From contig CM041197.1 of assembly GCA_023078555.1 (NCBI GenBank), forward strand, positions 1,832,501 through 1,896,500: a DNA stretch of 64,000 nt. The letters run 5' to 3'. Shown here piece after piece: positions 1 through 11,486 of this stretch. The position numbers and the translations under genes were made by a program. Numbering within the stretch: position 1 is the stretch's first letter; the number at the start of each line of letters is the position of its first letter. The notes under the pieces were generated by a model. The model saw nothing but the letters and a program-made list of their open reading frames with translations, searched no databases and had not been told where the DNA came from. Source of the DNA: Ulva prolifera. Its lineage: Eukaryota; Chlorophyta; Ulvophyceae; Ulvales; Ulvaceae.

Positions 1-1807
1 GAGGTGAGGTGCGCGGCGAGGCGGTACGGGCTCACGCGCGGCACCCCGTGCTCCGACTCCGGCTGCTGCAGGCCTGACTTCACCATCCACCACCCCACAA
101 AGCCCTGCACCCGCCTCCGCTGTTGCAGCCGCTGCAATCGTTCGTGCTGTCGCTACGAGGTTTCCTTGACAAGCTGCAAGAGCAAGAAAATGCATGCATA
201 CATTGACATGAACGGTAGAACCTCGGGTACTTGGGTATCACTTTCTTTTGTAGATATCCCAGCGGCCAACGCAGCGCTGCAAGGCTCCTTGTTCAATTCA
301 TTTACACAAGCCACACGAACCCCGTTCGACGGCCTCGCCACAATTGGAGGAAACGTGAGAGGATGACTCATCGGTGCATCACACGGTGGCGCTCGGCGCG
401 GCGGCCGCACCTGCGCGCCGCCCATGAGGAAGAGCAGCCCGAGGCGGCCCGCGAGGGGTCCGCGGATGTGGCCGCGGGCCGCAAAGTACAGCGCCGGCAC
501 CGCAAACACGAGGCCGAGGCTGCGGCCCCACATGCGGTGCGCGTACTCCATCCAGTAGATGAACTTGAACTCCTCGAGCGACATGCGGGAGTTCACGCGC
601 CGGAACTCCGGGCTCGAGCGGTACTTTTCCCACTCCGCCTCCCAGTCCTCCGCCGTCATCGGCGGCGCCTCCCCTGCAGCACGGTTGTTTGCACATTGGC
701 AGAGTGAGCTGTACGGTATGCAAAAAAACGATCAGATGTCGTGCCTGACCAACCTTTCGGCATCGAACACACTCCAGGCGGTCTGGTCAAACATGCGCAG
801 ACACAATCATATAACAACAGATCAAAAAGGCTGGCCAGAGTACATCGAACTAAGTGAAGCATGGCAGGGCTGGCGTCAGCCCAGGGAGCTGGCCATGCAA
901 GCCAGGTGCGGCTCGGTAACACTGGCAAGGTGTGAGGTACAACGTACCCCACGGCCAGAGCAGCTGTATGTCACGTTCACGTGAGATAGGCACAACTGTA
1001 CCACTCGACATGATTACACTCGTTTGGAGCCGTGCACCGCGGTGGGGTAGTTGGGAGGAAGGCCGGTGTTGCAAGCAGGGCAAGTCATGCGAGCCCATGT
1101 GTTGGCAGCACATCATACATCAGAGCGTGCGGGCTTCGACATTGAGATGCTGTGGACACGGTGGTCGAGTGCTGAGTCACCTGTGAACTTCCTTTTGCTC
1201 TGCCATACAACGGCCCGATATGTGTAAATTGCCACACCTGTGAACTTCCATTCCGTCATTGAGAGGCCGGACCGAGTGAGGCGGGTAACCCCTCCGAGGA
1301 TGATGAGGCTGAAGACCCAGCCTGTGCAGACTCCGAGCCATGCAGCCATGGCTTTGCGAGGGCCAGGCGCCAGCCCCCTGGCGATGAGATCGCCAGCTCT
1401 CTGCAGATTCGGTGCGCCAGCGTCAGGTCCACTCGCTTACATTACACCAGGAGTTGTCGCTGTATTTGAAACTAGGGGTCAGCGGTCTGGAAGCTTATGT
1501 GACACACAGCATCGTGCTGCCCGCCTGGCCGCCTTTCTCCTTGTAACACACAGTATGGTGCCATAGCATCCTTGTAGAGCCAGGCACAATGGAACGGCAT
1601 TCACTAGCAACGCGGCAAAGTTGAATACATGATGCCATTGTAGATTGTGCGTGTGATGCCAGTGTAGTGTGTGCGAATGCAGGGCGCTGAACAATGCTCT
1701 TGACATGGCACACCGTTGACTGGGGCAGCTAATCGTACCGACGTCACTTCTTCCACAACCGGTTGATTGAACAGGATTCTGGTCTTCGAGAATCTTCTCC
1801 GTAACAT
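1..1807 (-). CDS. COX15: COX15, heme A synthase, partial (C-terminus beyond window)
   Basis: Mitochondrial inner-membrane enzyme that converts heme O to heme A for cytochrome c oxidase. Four exons can be joined in phase on the minus strand: 1807-1739 ([10 protein letters not shown]..., basic and presequence-like), 1400-1238 (transmembrane segment with [13 protein letters not shown], a COX15/CtaA hallmark), 673-411 ([13 protein letters not shown], then [24 protein letters not shown], containing the E-x-x-HR heme-ligand helix), and 104 to the window edge (MVKSGL...[17 protein letters not shown]). The join at 1238/673 recreates the usual [15 protein letters not shown] transition. The first exon is the weakest: it is chosen because its donor phase fits and it looks like a transit peptide. 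An in-frame ATG at 1891 is an alternative start. The later transmembrane helices lie off the left edge. Confidence 0.85.
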
Positions 1808-3726
1808 AGCCAAACCGGGATGATGTGACGCAGACCCTGCATTACGACCGGCTTGTCTTACCACCGGAGCTGGTCGATTCGGCGAATTCAACTAGCGCCA
1901 GCATCGCACCCGGGTTGACACGAGAGCCCACGCAAGCCTTCCAAGACCACTGCGCAGCTTTGGTGCTGAACATTCTATGTCTTGCTTCCTGCACCCGGCA
2001 GATGCTCGTTGGCCCGGAAGCACCAAGACGTCCGATCCCATGGCTCTGCACAAGCTACGTGTATACAGCCTGAACTCAAGAGCCCACCGCCAGAAGCGAC
2101 TTCTTCAACCCATCTATACAACTGTATTCTGATGAAACATTGAGGGAGATGTTCTGCAGCGATTTGCTGGCTGGTACCCCGGTCCCGGACAGCCGGAACG
2201 CGCGTAGCGCTTGCAGCGCCACACGCTGCATGCTTGTGTCACAGCACCACTAAACAGATTTCAATCGCAAGCTCTTGCATATATTCACTGAGTTTCCTGC
2301 GCAGGCAAAATTGCTGACACCACCGGGAAATGCAACGTTCAAACCAGCGCGATTCGCTCAAAACAGTCACAAAGCGGGCTGACAGCTTTGCCGTCCTAAG
2401 CTGAGAATCTGGTCAGCCTCTGGTAGGTATCGGTATCTATACTGCACAATCTCAGGCATTTCCTCTGCTTCCTGTGCGGGGAACTGCGTGTACCGGTAGC
2501 CATTGATGAGCCGATGCACCTAGACGTTCATGCCTGGAGGTGATGAGACCGTGAAGGCAGCTGATGTGTATCATTTACACAGTCCATTATTGCAGCATCC
2601 ACGGCGATACCTCTATCCCTGAGTGAGCACACCAGCATGTTGCAAAGCTAATCCCAACGCACAGAACAAATTTCCCATCCTGATCATCAGAAAAAAGGTG
2701 GAACCTGAAAATCTAGCCAGCCCAGCCTAGATTGTGGACGCTAGTGCACCAGCACCGGCCCTCGCATCTGCCCTCCTGAGCAAAGCCGCCTGCACCCACA
2801 CCCACCCGGGCCACACATCAGCCCGACCATCCTCCTATCAGAAGGCCTACATCTTTGAAACACACAGCGCTGACGCGCCGAAATCTCTATGGCGCCCAAC
2901 AAGCTGGATGATTGCAGGCCTACCGTCAGAGGCCTCTGTGCTGCCAAATTGCAGCCCGCTTGATGCGCGCATGCATGCCTGTCCACGGCTGCAAACTTCC
3001 GGACCCATCTCTCCAAGCTACGCGGGACCCCTCGCCTCACGGCCCTCTAAGCCACAGCACGCAGCACGCTGACATTGCCGATGCCGAGACTCGCCACCCC
3101 ATGCACCCCAGCTTCGCGTGGATCAACGTGCACATTTCAGCCCTCCCAGCCATGGCTCCGGTGGAATCCCACATTTTGGCATGCTGGAAACCAATGAGTC
3201 ATCGGGCAAGGCACACGCGGTGGGCGCATGTGCATGGCCCGCACATCACTACGTCCTAGTCATGACACAACCACTCACACAGTCTCGCTCTGCCTAGACA
3301 GGTCAGCGCGGTGAGCGGAAGAAGGGAGGCGTGGACTGGGGTTGCCGCGGGCAGCTAGACCATGCCTCGCCTCGCCCCGACCACATCCTTGCACAGCGCA
3401 GGCGTGAAGGTACATCACCCACACGCTCTCCTCCAAGCCACCGCCATCGGGTCTTGCTGCAGATCCCCCACAGCCAGTGACAGCACGCCGTAGCATGCAC
3501 AGCACACCACGCTGCCCGCCAGCACCGCCGCCCGCCGCCAGATCCTCACAGCGCACAGCACGCAGCGCGCTGCAACTGCAGGGCGCAGGCGCGACCGCCA
3601 CCGCCCTCCCCTGCAAGCCACGCGTGCGCGATGACAGCACCGCACCGCACCGGCGCGTGCGGCTGCGGCAGTTAGCGCGCGCATGCTCGCACGCGCACGC
3701 GCGTGGGGGCGGGCGGGGGGTGCCCG
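1808..3726. other. COX15/PP5 intergenic region
   Basis: About 1.9 kb between the COX15 start and the end of the PP5 gene. The two genes run in the same (minus) direction, so this should hold the PP5 3' UTR and the COX15 promoter. I see no exon with recognisable protein similarity and no RNA gene. Short open frames on both strands look like chance frames in GC-rich DNA. Confidence 0.5.
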
Positions 3727-6700
3727 TTACAAGATGCCGCCGAAGAGCGACATGTCTGCGTAGGCCATGGGCTTCATCTCGGGGTGCTTCGACGCGGCGA
3801 ACTGCGTGAAGTGGGGCACCATGTCGCCGCCGTTGAAGGTGATGAAGGCGCCCTGGTTGCCCATGCTGTCGCAGTAGTTGGGCGCCGAGAAGACGGTGAC
3901 GCACTTGCCGTCGTGTGCGATCTCGTAGCCGCCGTCCTTCACCTGCACACCACCGCCGCCGCCTCCTCAGGGGCATGCATGCCGCCCGGGTCATGCGTTG
4001 CCCAGCTATGTCGGGGATGCAGGTGCCTGCGAAGGAGAGCCTGGAGATTGCTGCCTTTGTGGCGAGAACACTCGAGACGACGGCGCACAGGCATGGGCCA
4101 CATTGAGGCAGCCGACAGGCACACATGCACACGAGTGCGGGCAACCCCAGTGAAGCAGAGGCAGTGATGAACTAATCCCGGGCACCATATCATTGCCGCG
4201 AATTGCGACTAATTGGCCACTGAGTCCACGGGTGGAGTGCCGTTGAGGCGGGCGGCCGTGTACCGCCAATGGACAGGTGCTATCCATAGGCGTGCACAGG
4301 GCTGTGTGGATGAGGGCATGGTGATGCATGGACGAGGTGCATGAAAACCGGGCCGTGGATGCGTGAAAATAAAATCGTGGCGCTTCGTGGACGATCTGAC
4401 GGACCCGACAGAAGCCTTATGAGAGCAGCGAGTCCGGCAGAAAGAGATTGTACGAAGAGCATGATAGGGGGGGGGGGGGGGGGGGGGGGGGGCACCTCGT
4501 GGCTTCGCACGATCAGCTCCAGGCCATTATTCTCTAGGAATGCCTTCGTTATGTCAGGGCCTGCACCACATGTCACCGCAGTAAGCATGCCGTGTTATGC
4601 CCGTGCCTGTCTAGATTCACTTGACAGGCCAGATGCATCCGAGGTGGCACCGCAAACACTCAGACTCATCGAGCGCCCAGGGAATCTGATTCAACAGACA
4701 TATAGATGGCATTTGCGGGGGGTGATCAGTGGAATCATATGTCTCCTGGAGCCCAGGAGTGGCGCGAGGGAGGCCGCACCGAACTGGATGCCGCAGCCGC
4801 GCTTGCTAGGTGCGCGGCCGTTCTCCGGCTGGGGGTCCGACCAGAGGCAGTCGCACATGATGCCGCTGTCGGGAGGCTCGCGGAAGCGGTCGACGGCGCG
4901 GATGTCGTCGAGCTTGACGCCGTCCTCCTTGAAGAGGCCGCCGTGCAGCACCATCACGCGGTTGTTCAGTACGTACGCCAGCGGCAGCCAGCAGAACGTC
5001 TCCCTGTAGCCACACAGAGCGCGTCACGCACAGCGCAGGGCTGCCGCGCCGCATGCGCGGGCGTGGCGAAAACTGAAAACAAAACGTAAAGATCGGGCGC
5101 CCCCTCAGGCTGTGGCCCCTGCCGCACCTGGATGGCACCATGAGGGTTTACGGTGCGGGGGGTTTCACACACCGGCCACGGCACAGCTTGGCATAGCCAG
5201 AGAGACGGTGCACTGGGATGCTTTTTCAGCACGCACAAGATAGTCGACGCCTACAAGTCTCTCCACAGCTGCGCCGAAAACTCGCCGACAAGAGGAACGA
5301 GAGCGCGCCTGAAGATGTCCATGAGCTTCATGTTGTACTTTGCCTTGACCTCCCCCTCGAATCCGTAGATCTTATTCAGCGACATGGCCTCGTGGTTGCC
5401 GCGCGTGAGGTGCATGCATGACGGCTCGAGCACCTTCCACGCCATCAGCGTCACGATCACCTCGAGCGACCACGAGCCGCGGTCGACGAAGTCGCCGTTG
5501 AAGACGTACGGGTTACCCGCGGAGGGGAGGCCGTTGAGGTCGAAGATGTGGAGGAGGTCGAAGAACTGGCCGTGGGTGTCGCCGCAGACGGTGATCTTCT
5601 CCGAGGCCGGGATCGTGACGTCGACGAGCGAGGGCAGCTCCTTCATGATCGCCTGCATGCATGCGCGCCTCGCCATGTCCACCCCGGCGATCAGGAGGAC
5701 ACGCGTCGCCCGGTGACACGCAGGTGGCGCAGCATCATGCATGCTACAGCCCCATCTGGACAATCAGGAGCACTGCTATGGCTGCCACGAATCTGCCGCA
5801 ATGAGGAGGGAAGGGGAAACATGGGGCATCGGCCATGAAGGAACAAAGGACCCACGTGGTACATCAGCATGTTCCACCCCGGCCACAGCCGTTCCCTATC
5901 TGCAGGAGGATGGGCACCTGTTCAGCGCGTGTGACAAGAACCGCTTCAGCGCAAATTCCCAGAAGCGTGGCGAGCCAACCTCCCACGCAGCCGTCTCGCA
6001 CACAGTGACCCTGGACCAGACCCCGGCACACACCGCACTGACAGCGACTCGTCCAGCCATCGTATCAAACGGCAGCAGGTCTCCAGAATGGCGCACCCCA
6101 CATATTCAACGCAAAAAACCTGGGAAACGCTCCATTCACACATCAGTGATGTGACATCACCCACGATGCGCCATGGACAGGAGCCGACAGGCTGCATCGC
6201 CGCGGACGAGGCAGCAGGAGAGCACCTGGAAGTCGAGGAGGATCTGCAGCACGTAGCGCAGCGGCAGCTTCTTCTGGGCCTTGAAGTGGGCCATCATCGC
6301 CTCGACAAACTCCCGAGTCAGCCCGAGCTGCTCGACCGCGTCGTCGCCCGACGCCGCCATCACGACGTCGCCCGGCGGCGCCTCCGCGGGCTCCTCCGCC
6401 ACCATGCGGGGCCCGTCGTACGAGCTGTCTATCGAGTACGAGCTGAGGTCGATCGTGTCGCTGACTAGGGATGTGTCGTCCGGCCCTGCATGCAGAAGGC
6501 AGCGTCGGGTCGCCTCGCAGCATGTTCAGGGCTCTATTGTAGAAATGGGACTGTGAGTTCGAGATGTTCTCGATGCTGTCGGGCCCCAAGGACCCAACAG
6601 TGGGGGGGGGGGGGGGGGGGGTGCTCATCAGTCAGCAGGTGAGAGCCCCGCTGGACACCAGGCGAAGTCGCAGACTGGCAGCAACACAGGGCACGCCTTG

Positions 6701-9506
6701 CACGAGTTGCTGACCCGTAACACTGCGAGCAGCTGGATGGTGGGGTACGTGGGTGTCCTGTGCTGCGCTGTGCTGGCTTCAGTGCTGCCAGTAGACATTG
6801 ACCGGTGGAGCTGCGTGAAGCGACCATTCGATTCCGTGCACCCACCTGCCTAAAGCACCCCCCCTCATAGATCTGCAGGGCCGAGTAGGCACTCAGCGGT
6901 AGCAAGATGATCTCTCATCTCATTCAGCACGCCGCGCCTTAAAACGTGTCGCTTGGCAGAGCAACTATCAGGAAAACATGCCAGTCGGTGCTTCAGGGCA
7001 GGTAGTTGTTCTTGGTGGGGCACAGACGATCCCCTGGTTGTCACCTGATTTTGTTAAGAATGTAGCTCAGCACAGGATGCGGCCTGCCGCACGATTTCGT
7101 TGTCCCTACTTCAGCAGCTGCAGTGTGGCCACCCTCAGCGCTGCCAATGCGTGTGTGTACAGTGCACACACATCTGCCTACCTACTGACACAGGCCAGGC
7201 CCGGCTTGCATGGCAGTGTTGGATCAGCGACCGCCGCCTTCCCCCGCCGTCACCTGCTTCGACCGAATCTAGACACACCCCGCAATACAGAGCTCCATCG
7301 CTTGGCACAATTCTGGGTAGTATGCGTTCTGGGCACAAGGGCAGGCGGGCGGAGCGGAGCCCCGGGGTGCCGGCCCGCGCGAGCTGGCAGGGGCGAAGCG
7401 GGGGTGCGAGGGGGGCGCACTCGAGACAGCGTCGGCGAAGCGCTGTCGTTGGAGCTCCTTCTGGCACGCCATGAGCTTCCGCTTGAGGTCGGGGTCAGCC
7501 TTGGCGCCCTTCTGCGCCTGCTTGAAGTCCCGCAGCGCGTCCTTGTGCTTGCCGAGCACCATGCTCGCGTCCGCCCGCCGGTAGTAGCCCTGCATGCGCC
7601 GACAGAGCGGTGGAAACGCGGACAGTTCGGGCTGCGAAGACGTTCTCATGGCCGGTAGCAGCGCCGCATGCAGCGACTCAGCGGCTGAATCGCTGTCTGG
7701 TCGGGCTGAGAGCAGCTTCCCATGGACATCCCATGCCAGCAGCATCCCATGGGAACTAAGCACGCCCGTTAGTAACCCTGTTTGTACTGCCTAATGTGAA
7801 GCGCGACCGGAGCTCAGGCGCCGACCTGTCTGGGGGAGAAGAGGGCTGAGAAGAGACAGCCATGTTGACTAGCCCGCCTGACTGTGAACGGGTTTATGCA
7901 GAGGGGGCCTCGCAGAGGGGTGAACCAGATGGGGTCCCCTTGCCTTGCACCCCACATGCAGCATGTGCGCACACACCATACAGTGAGATACATCTCATGG
8001 TTTGCTGTGCTTGAAGCCCCGGAAATGACCACACACAGGCACTGGCGAGATGTGGGGGGCGCAGGCTGGGGGCGTAGACAGAGGAGCCATGCACATGTGG
8101 CTGTGCACGCAGGTGAGGATGCCTTGGCATGTTTGACAGTGTACAGGGCTTGAATGTGCGCGCTCATCTAAGGACAGCATCTGAGGTGACTGCAAGCAGA
8201 TGGCACGAGTGCAGAGGACGAGCGCCGAACAGGGGTGGCCTCACTGGGTGTCAGTGGCGGTGGTGCGTGAGGTGCTGGGGCACAGCGGCGGCGGTGCTGC
8301 GCATGGCCTTGCTGTGCTCGATTGAACCACAAAGGCCTGAGGAAACTCTCGTTAATGGATTCGTCAACAGATGTACATTGGATGGTGGATCTGCAGAAGG
8401 AGCAATGCCCGATCTGCCACGGCATGTCAGGCTATGCTGAGACACAACTCTTGTGAGAATGCAGGGCACAATTGTGGGTCCTCAGCCTCCGATGAACGTG
8501 CGTCAGTGACCGATTCCGGTGAACCCAACAGAGACGGTTGTGAAGCCGAGGGACAATCGTGGAGGCGTGAGACAGGAAACAATTGGACGCTGGTTGTCTC
8601 CAATTACAACACCACCTCAAGATGAGTACTTGGCCGACACGTGTAGCAAGAACGATGTCATTGCACAGATAATGAACGCCGCCTGGTAGCAGCGTAACGG
8701 TCGTCCATCTGGCTAGCCAGTGGATGATCAGTATATGGGTTGAGTGACCCAGCACAGCACAACCTAGAACATGATCAATCCTTGGGACGGTGAGAGCGTA
8801 ACAAAAGACCCAGCTACAGTCAAGAGGTACGCTGCTTGTGGTGGCATGCGGCAACCTACGGTACGTGGCCTGTTCGCGTGCGGGCGATGCCATGTGCGGT
8901 CAATTGGGCAGTTGACTGCCCACTCCTGGCCATTTGTTGCTTTCATCCGCAGTCGGATGCATCTGAGACCAGATCATTTCGTTGAGATCACACCTTGACA
9001 TAACCCGGGTCGAGTTCAATTGCTGCTGTTGCATCTTCTATGGCGCTGCCGTACTCCTCGAATTTGATATGCGCAAACGCCCGGTTGGAGTATAGCACTG
9101 CTGTTGGATTCAGCTCGATAGCCTTCGTGAACCAATCTATAGCCTCGTTGTAGTGCTTATCTGCAGCCAGGGCCTCTCAGGCACAGTTAGCAAGGTACGT
9201 TGTCGTGCGAAGGAAGGCTAACAGTGCCAACGACATGCGTGCCCCATCTAGCCTATGTGAGTCACAGGAAGATGATTTGCAAGTCCTCGCAATTGTGTTG
9301 TTATGCTGCCATACGCAAGCCCTTCCAGCGGCCGGCAGCGTCATTCAGAAGCCACGACTAGATCAAGCGCACACGGCACCAGAAACCTTGATCGCGCTCA
9401 TCAACACACCTTTGAAAGCTTGATTTCCTTTTTGCTTGAATTCGTCAGCTTGAGAGGTGGACGTGTCACCTGCTGGAGCCCCGGCAGGCTCCCCAGCAGA
9501 GCTCAT
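3727..9506 (-). CDS. PPP5: Serine/threonine-protein phosphatase 5 (TPR + PPP catalytic domain)
   Basis: Complete eight-exon gene: 9506-9410, 9175-8994, 7590-7421, 6485-6226, 5652-5309, 5003-4780, 4560-4496, 3944-3727. The sum is 1,560 nt, or 519 aa plus stop, close to the family's roughly 480-540 aa. Residues about 12-125 are three TPR repeats (for example [17 protein letters not shown] and [19 protein letters not shown]), which in this family bind Hsp90 and autoinhibit the enzyme. From about residue 235 comes the metallophosphatase domain with all PPP motifs: GDTHGQ, GDFVDRG, RGNHE, HGGLF, SHE and SAPNYCD. The ATG at 9506 opens MSSAGEPAG, just before TPR1. Intron 5 appears to use a GC donor (AG|GCGCGC at 5309/5308), since only that join keeps the [12 protein letters not shown] reading. 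Poly-C/poly-G tracts sit in two introns. Likely a cytosolic/nuclear Hsp90-client phosphatase. Confidence 0.95.
4467..4492. repeat. 26-bp poly-G tract in PP5 intron 7
   Basis: Uninterrupted run of 26 G on the plus strand. On the transcribed minus strand it is a poly-C run starting three bases after the donor GT of the intron that follows the VRSHE exon. The host gene otherwise reads intact. Confidence 0.9.
6602..6621. repeat. 20-bp poly-G tract in PP5 intron 3
   Basis: Run of 20 G on the plus strand inside the intron between the third TPR exon and the linker exon of the phosphatase gene. Confidence 0.9.
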
Positions 9507-10653
9507 GGCGCGCACGTCTGTGATGGCGCAAAGAGATCAAGAAATTATCAATCGAGTTCAATGTAGTTGTGACCTCCTGATGCGAAATCCTGTCTACCTT
9601 CGTTCAAATCGTGGACCTAGGTTTGTCTCGGCAAGTGCTGCTATGAACCGGCTCCAGTTGACCGCAAGTGAACAACATCCGCAGGCATCACAGGTCAGGT
9701 GGGTCTGCAGCTGTACTTCCGATGAGAAATGCTTCGTCATGTGTATGGCTCTGCCTGTCAAGGATGCCGCTGTTGATGAAGCAGTGGGCTCGAAACAACG
9801 CGCGATGACGACTCCCGCGGCACGATCCGAACTGCTGTGCACCCTCCCCTCGCGATGCATCGTACAGCAGCCCTCGAGGCATCGGCCACGCTGATGCGCT
9901 GTCTCTCCTATTGCGCCTGACCGTACGTGCTTCGTCGTTACATCGTTACTATGCCACATCCACCTTCGCGTCACACACCCATACCCGCGTCAAAGGAGTG
10001 CACTGCCCGTAGCCACACGGCGGAACGGCGGGAGGCTTCTCAGTCCAGGCGCAGCACAAGGGGGATACGTGACGTCGCCCATGGCGCGAGGGCGCCATGC
10101 AGCAGGAGGCCGCCATGCATACACCGCCGATGTACGTGATGCGATGCATTAATCAATTGCCACGCATACAGAAACTACGGCCCTTTCTTACACACGCATG
10201 TATCCCCTGGTCCAGGGTATTTGTACACGCCGGGCAGGCCGTTGGTCTGACACACAAGCGACGGCGGTGCAGGAGCCATGCATCGGCCTGCGTCAGCATG
10301 CATTGGCACATGCGCCCCATGCGCATCGTGCTGTGCAAGGTGGTCACCTGGCCACCCGGATGCATGACCGCCAAGCACACACACGCCGCTCAGGCCCCTG
10401 ACCTACCAGTGGCCGTGCGTGGACAAGGGCCGCCCGTGGCCGCCCATGCATGCATGTTCCGAGGAGAATCCATCCGCAGCAAACCGGTATGTACGCTGTG
10501 TCCAACTGTGCTTGCAGGTGTCTCAGCCGCTCTACCTCCGGCGGCGTCGCAAGGGCCTGCAAAGAGCACAAGGTCCAGGTGCGGGAATCGCAGAGTCCCT
10601 CGACTGCGTCAGAGTCCTCAACTCAAACGCTCTGCATGCACGTCAGCACATCT

Positions 10654-10747
10654 AGGTGGTGCAAAGCAGCCAGACGGGGCTCATGTGGGCCGTGAATGAT
10701 ATAATTCACAGCTCCCATGAGCCCCTGCCGGATGCTTTGCACCACCT
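10654..10747. ncRNA. Foldback hairpin, candidate small-RNA precursor or MITE
   Basis: Two 44-nt arms (10654-10697 and 10704-10747) are reverse complements except for about seven scattered positions, some of which would be G-U pairs, and are separated by a 6-nt loop (gatata). This single long stem with few bulges resembles an algal miRNA precursor or a tiny foldback transposon. Strand and expression cannot be told from sequence. Confidence 0.45.
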
Positions 10748-11304
10748 GTCATGACTCGGAAGCGGTCATGCTACACAAGCCCCTCTATGACGGTGCCTTG
10801 TCTTTGATGCCTCATCTTCATTCCAGAGGCAAGTGTGAGGACCGGCGCGGTTGTACAGTTGTGCCAGGGCACACGATCACAGCATAATTCACTATTGCGA
10901 TGTACACAGATGTTGGTGAAGCGACAACACAAGACAAAACAGGACGACTCTCCCAATGCGCAGCCTGTACACGTCGCCGCCACCCAGAAACGCGCCAAAG
11001 CCAACACTCTGAAAGACAATGACAGCAACGAGCCTCCAGAAACGTCACGATATATCACATAATCAAAGGTCTATACAGCAGCTGGCGGGGCGGCACAGTC
11101 TGGTCTGACTCCACTAATGTGCACACAGCAGGCAGCAGTCAGCAGGCACACGGCGGGACAGCCTGCCTCATCACAAGCGGCCACTGGGCCACACTATGCT
11201 GCTCATGCAACTTCCAGCTGCATGCATATATAGTCCTGCTGCCGGCCGCACAAGGATTTCTCTTGCGACACTGTATCCTGCCAGCAGCGCATGCGGTGCT
11301 GCCA

Positions 11305-11322
11305 CCCCCCCCCCCCCCCCCC
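11305..11322. repeat. 18-bp poly-C tract
   Basis: Uninterrupted run of 18 C in intergenic DNA, just upstream of the 11341-11486 inverted repeat. Confidence 0.9.
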
Positions 11323-11340
11323 AGAGTGCAATACATAAGT

Positions 11341-11486
11341 GAGACGCTGGGGCTCTGCAGCAGGCGGTGCCCTCTACGGCGCGGTGGCACCAGTCAGCAC
11401 ATATGCATTGCACTCGGGGGGATGCTGATGCCACTGGTGCCACCGCGCCATGGAGGGCAGCGCCTGCTCCAGAGCCTCAGCGTCTC
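11341..11486. repeat. 54-bp inverted repeat with 38-bp spacer
   Basis: Arm 11341-11394 (gagacgctgg...cagt) is the reverse complement of 11433-11486 with about five mismatches. The transcript would form a long hairpin. Candidates are a MITE remnant or a hairpin small-RNA locus. No direct repeats marking an insertion are obvious at the ends. Confidence 0.6.
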
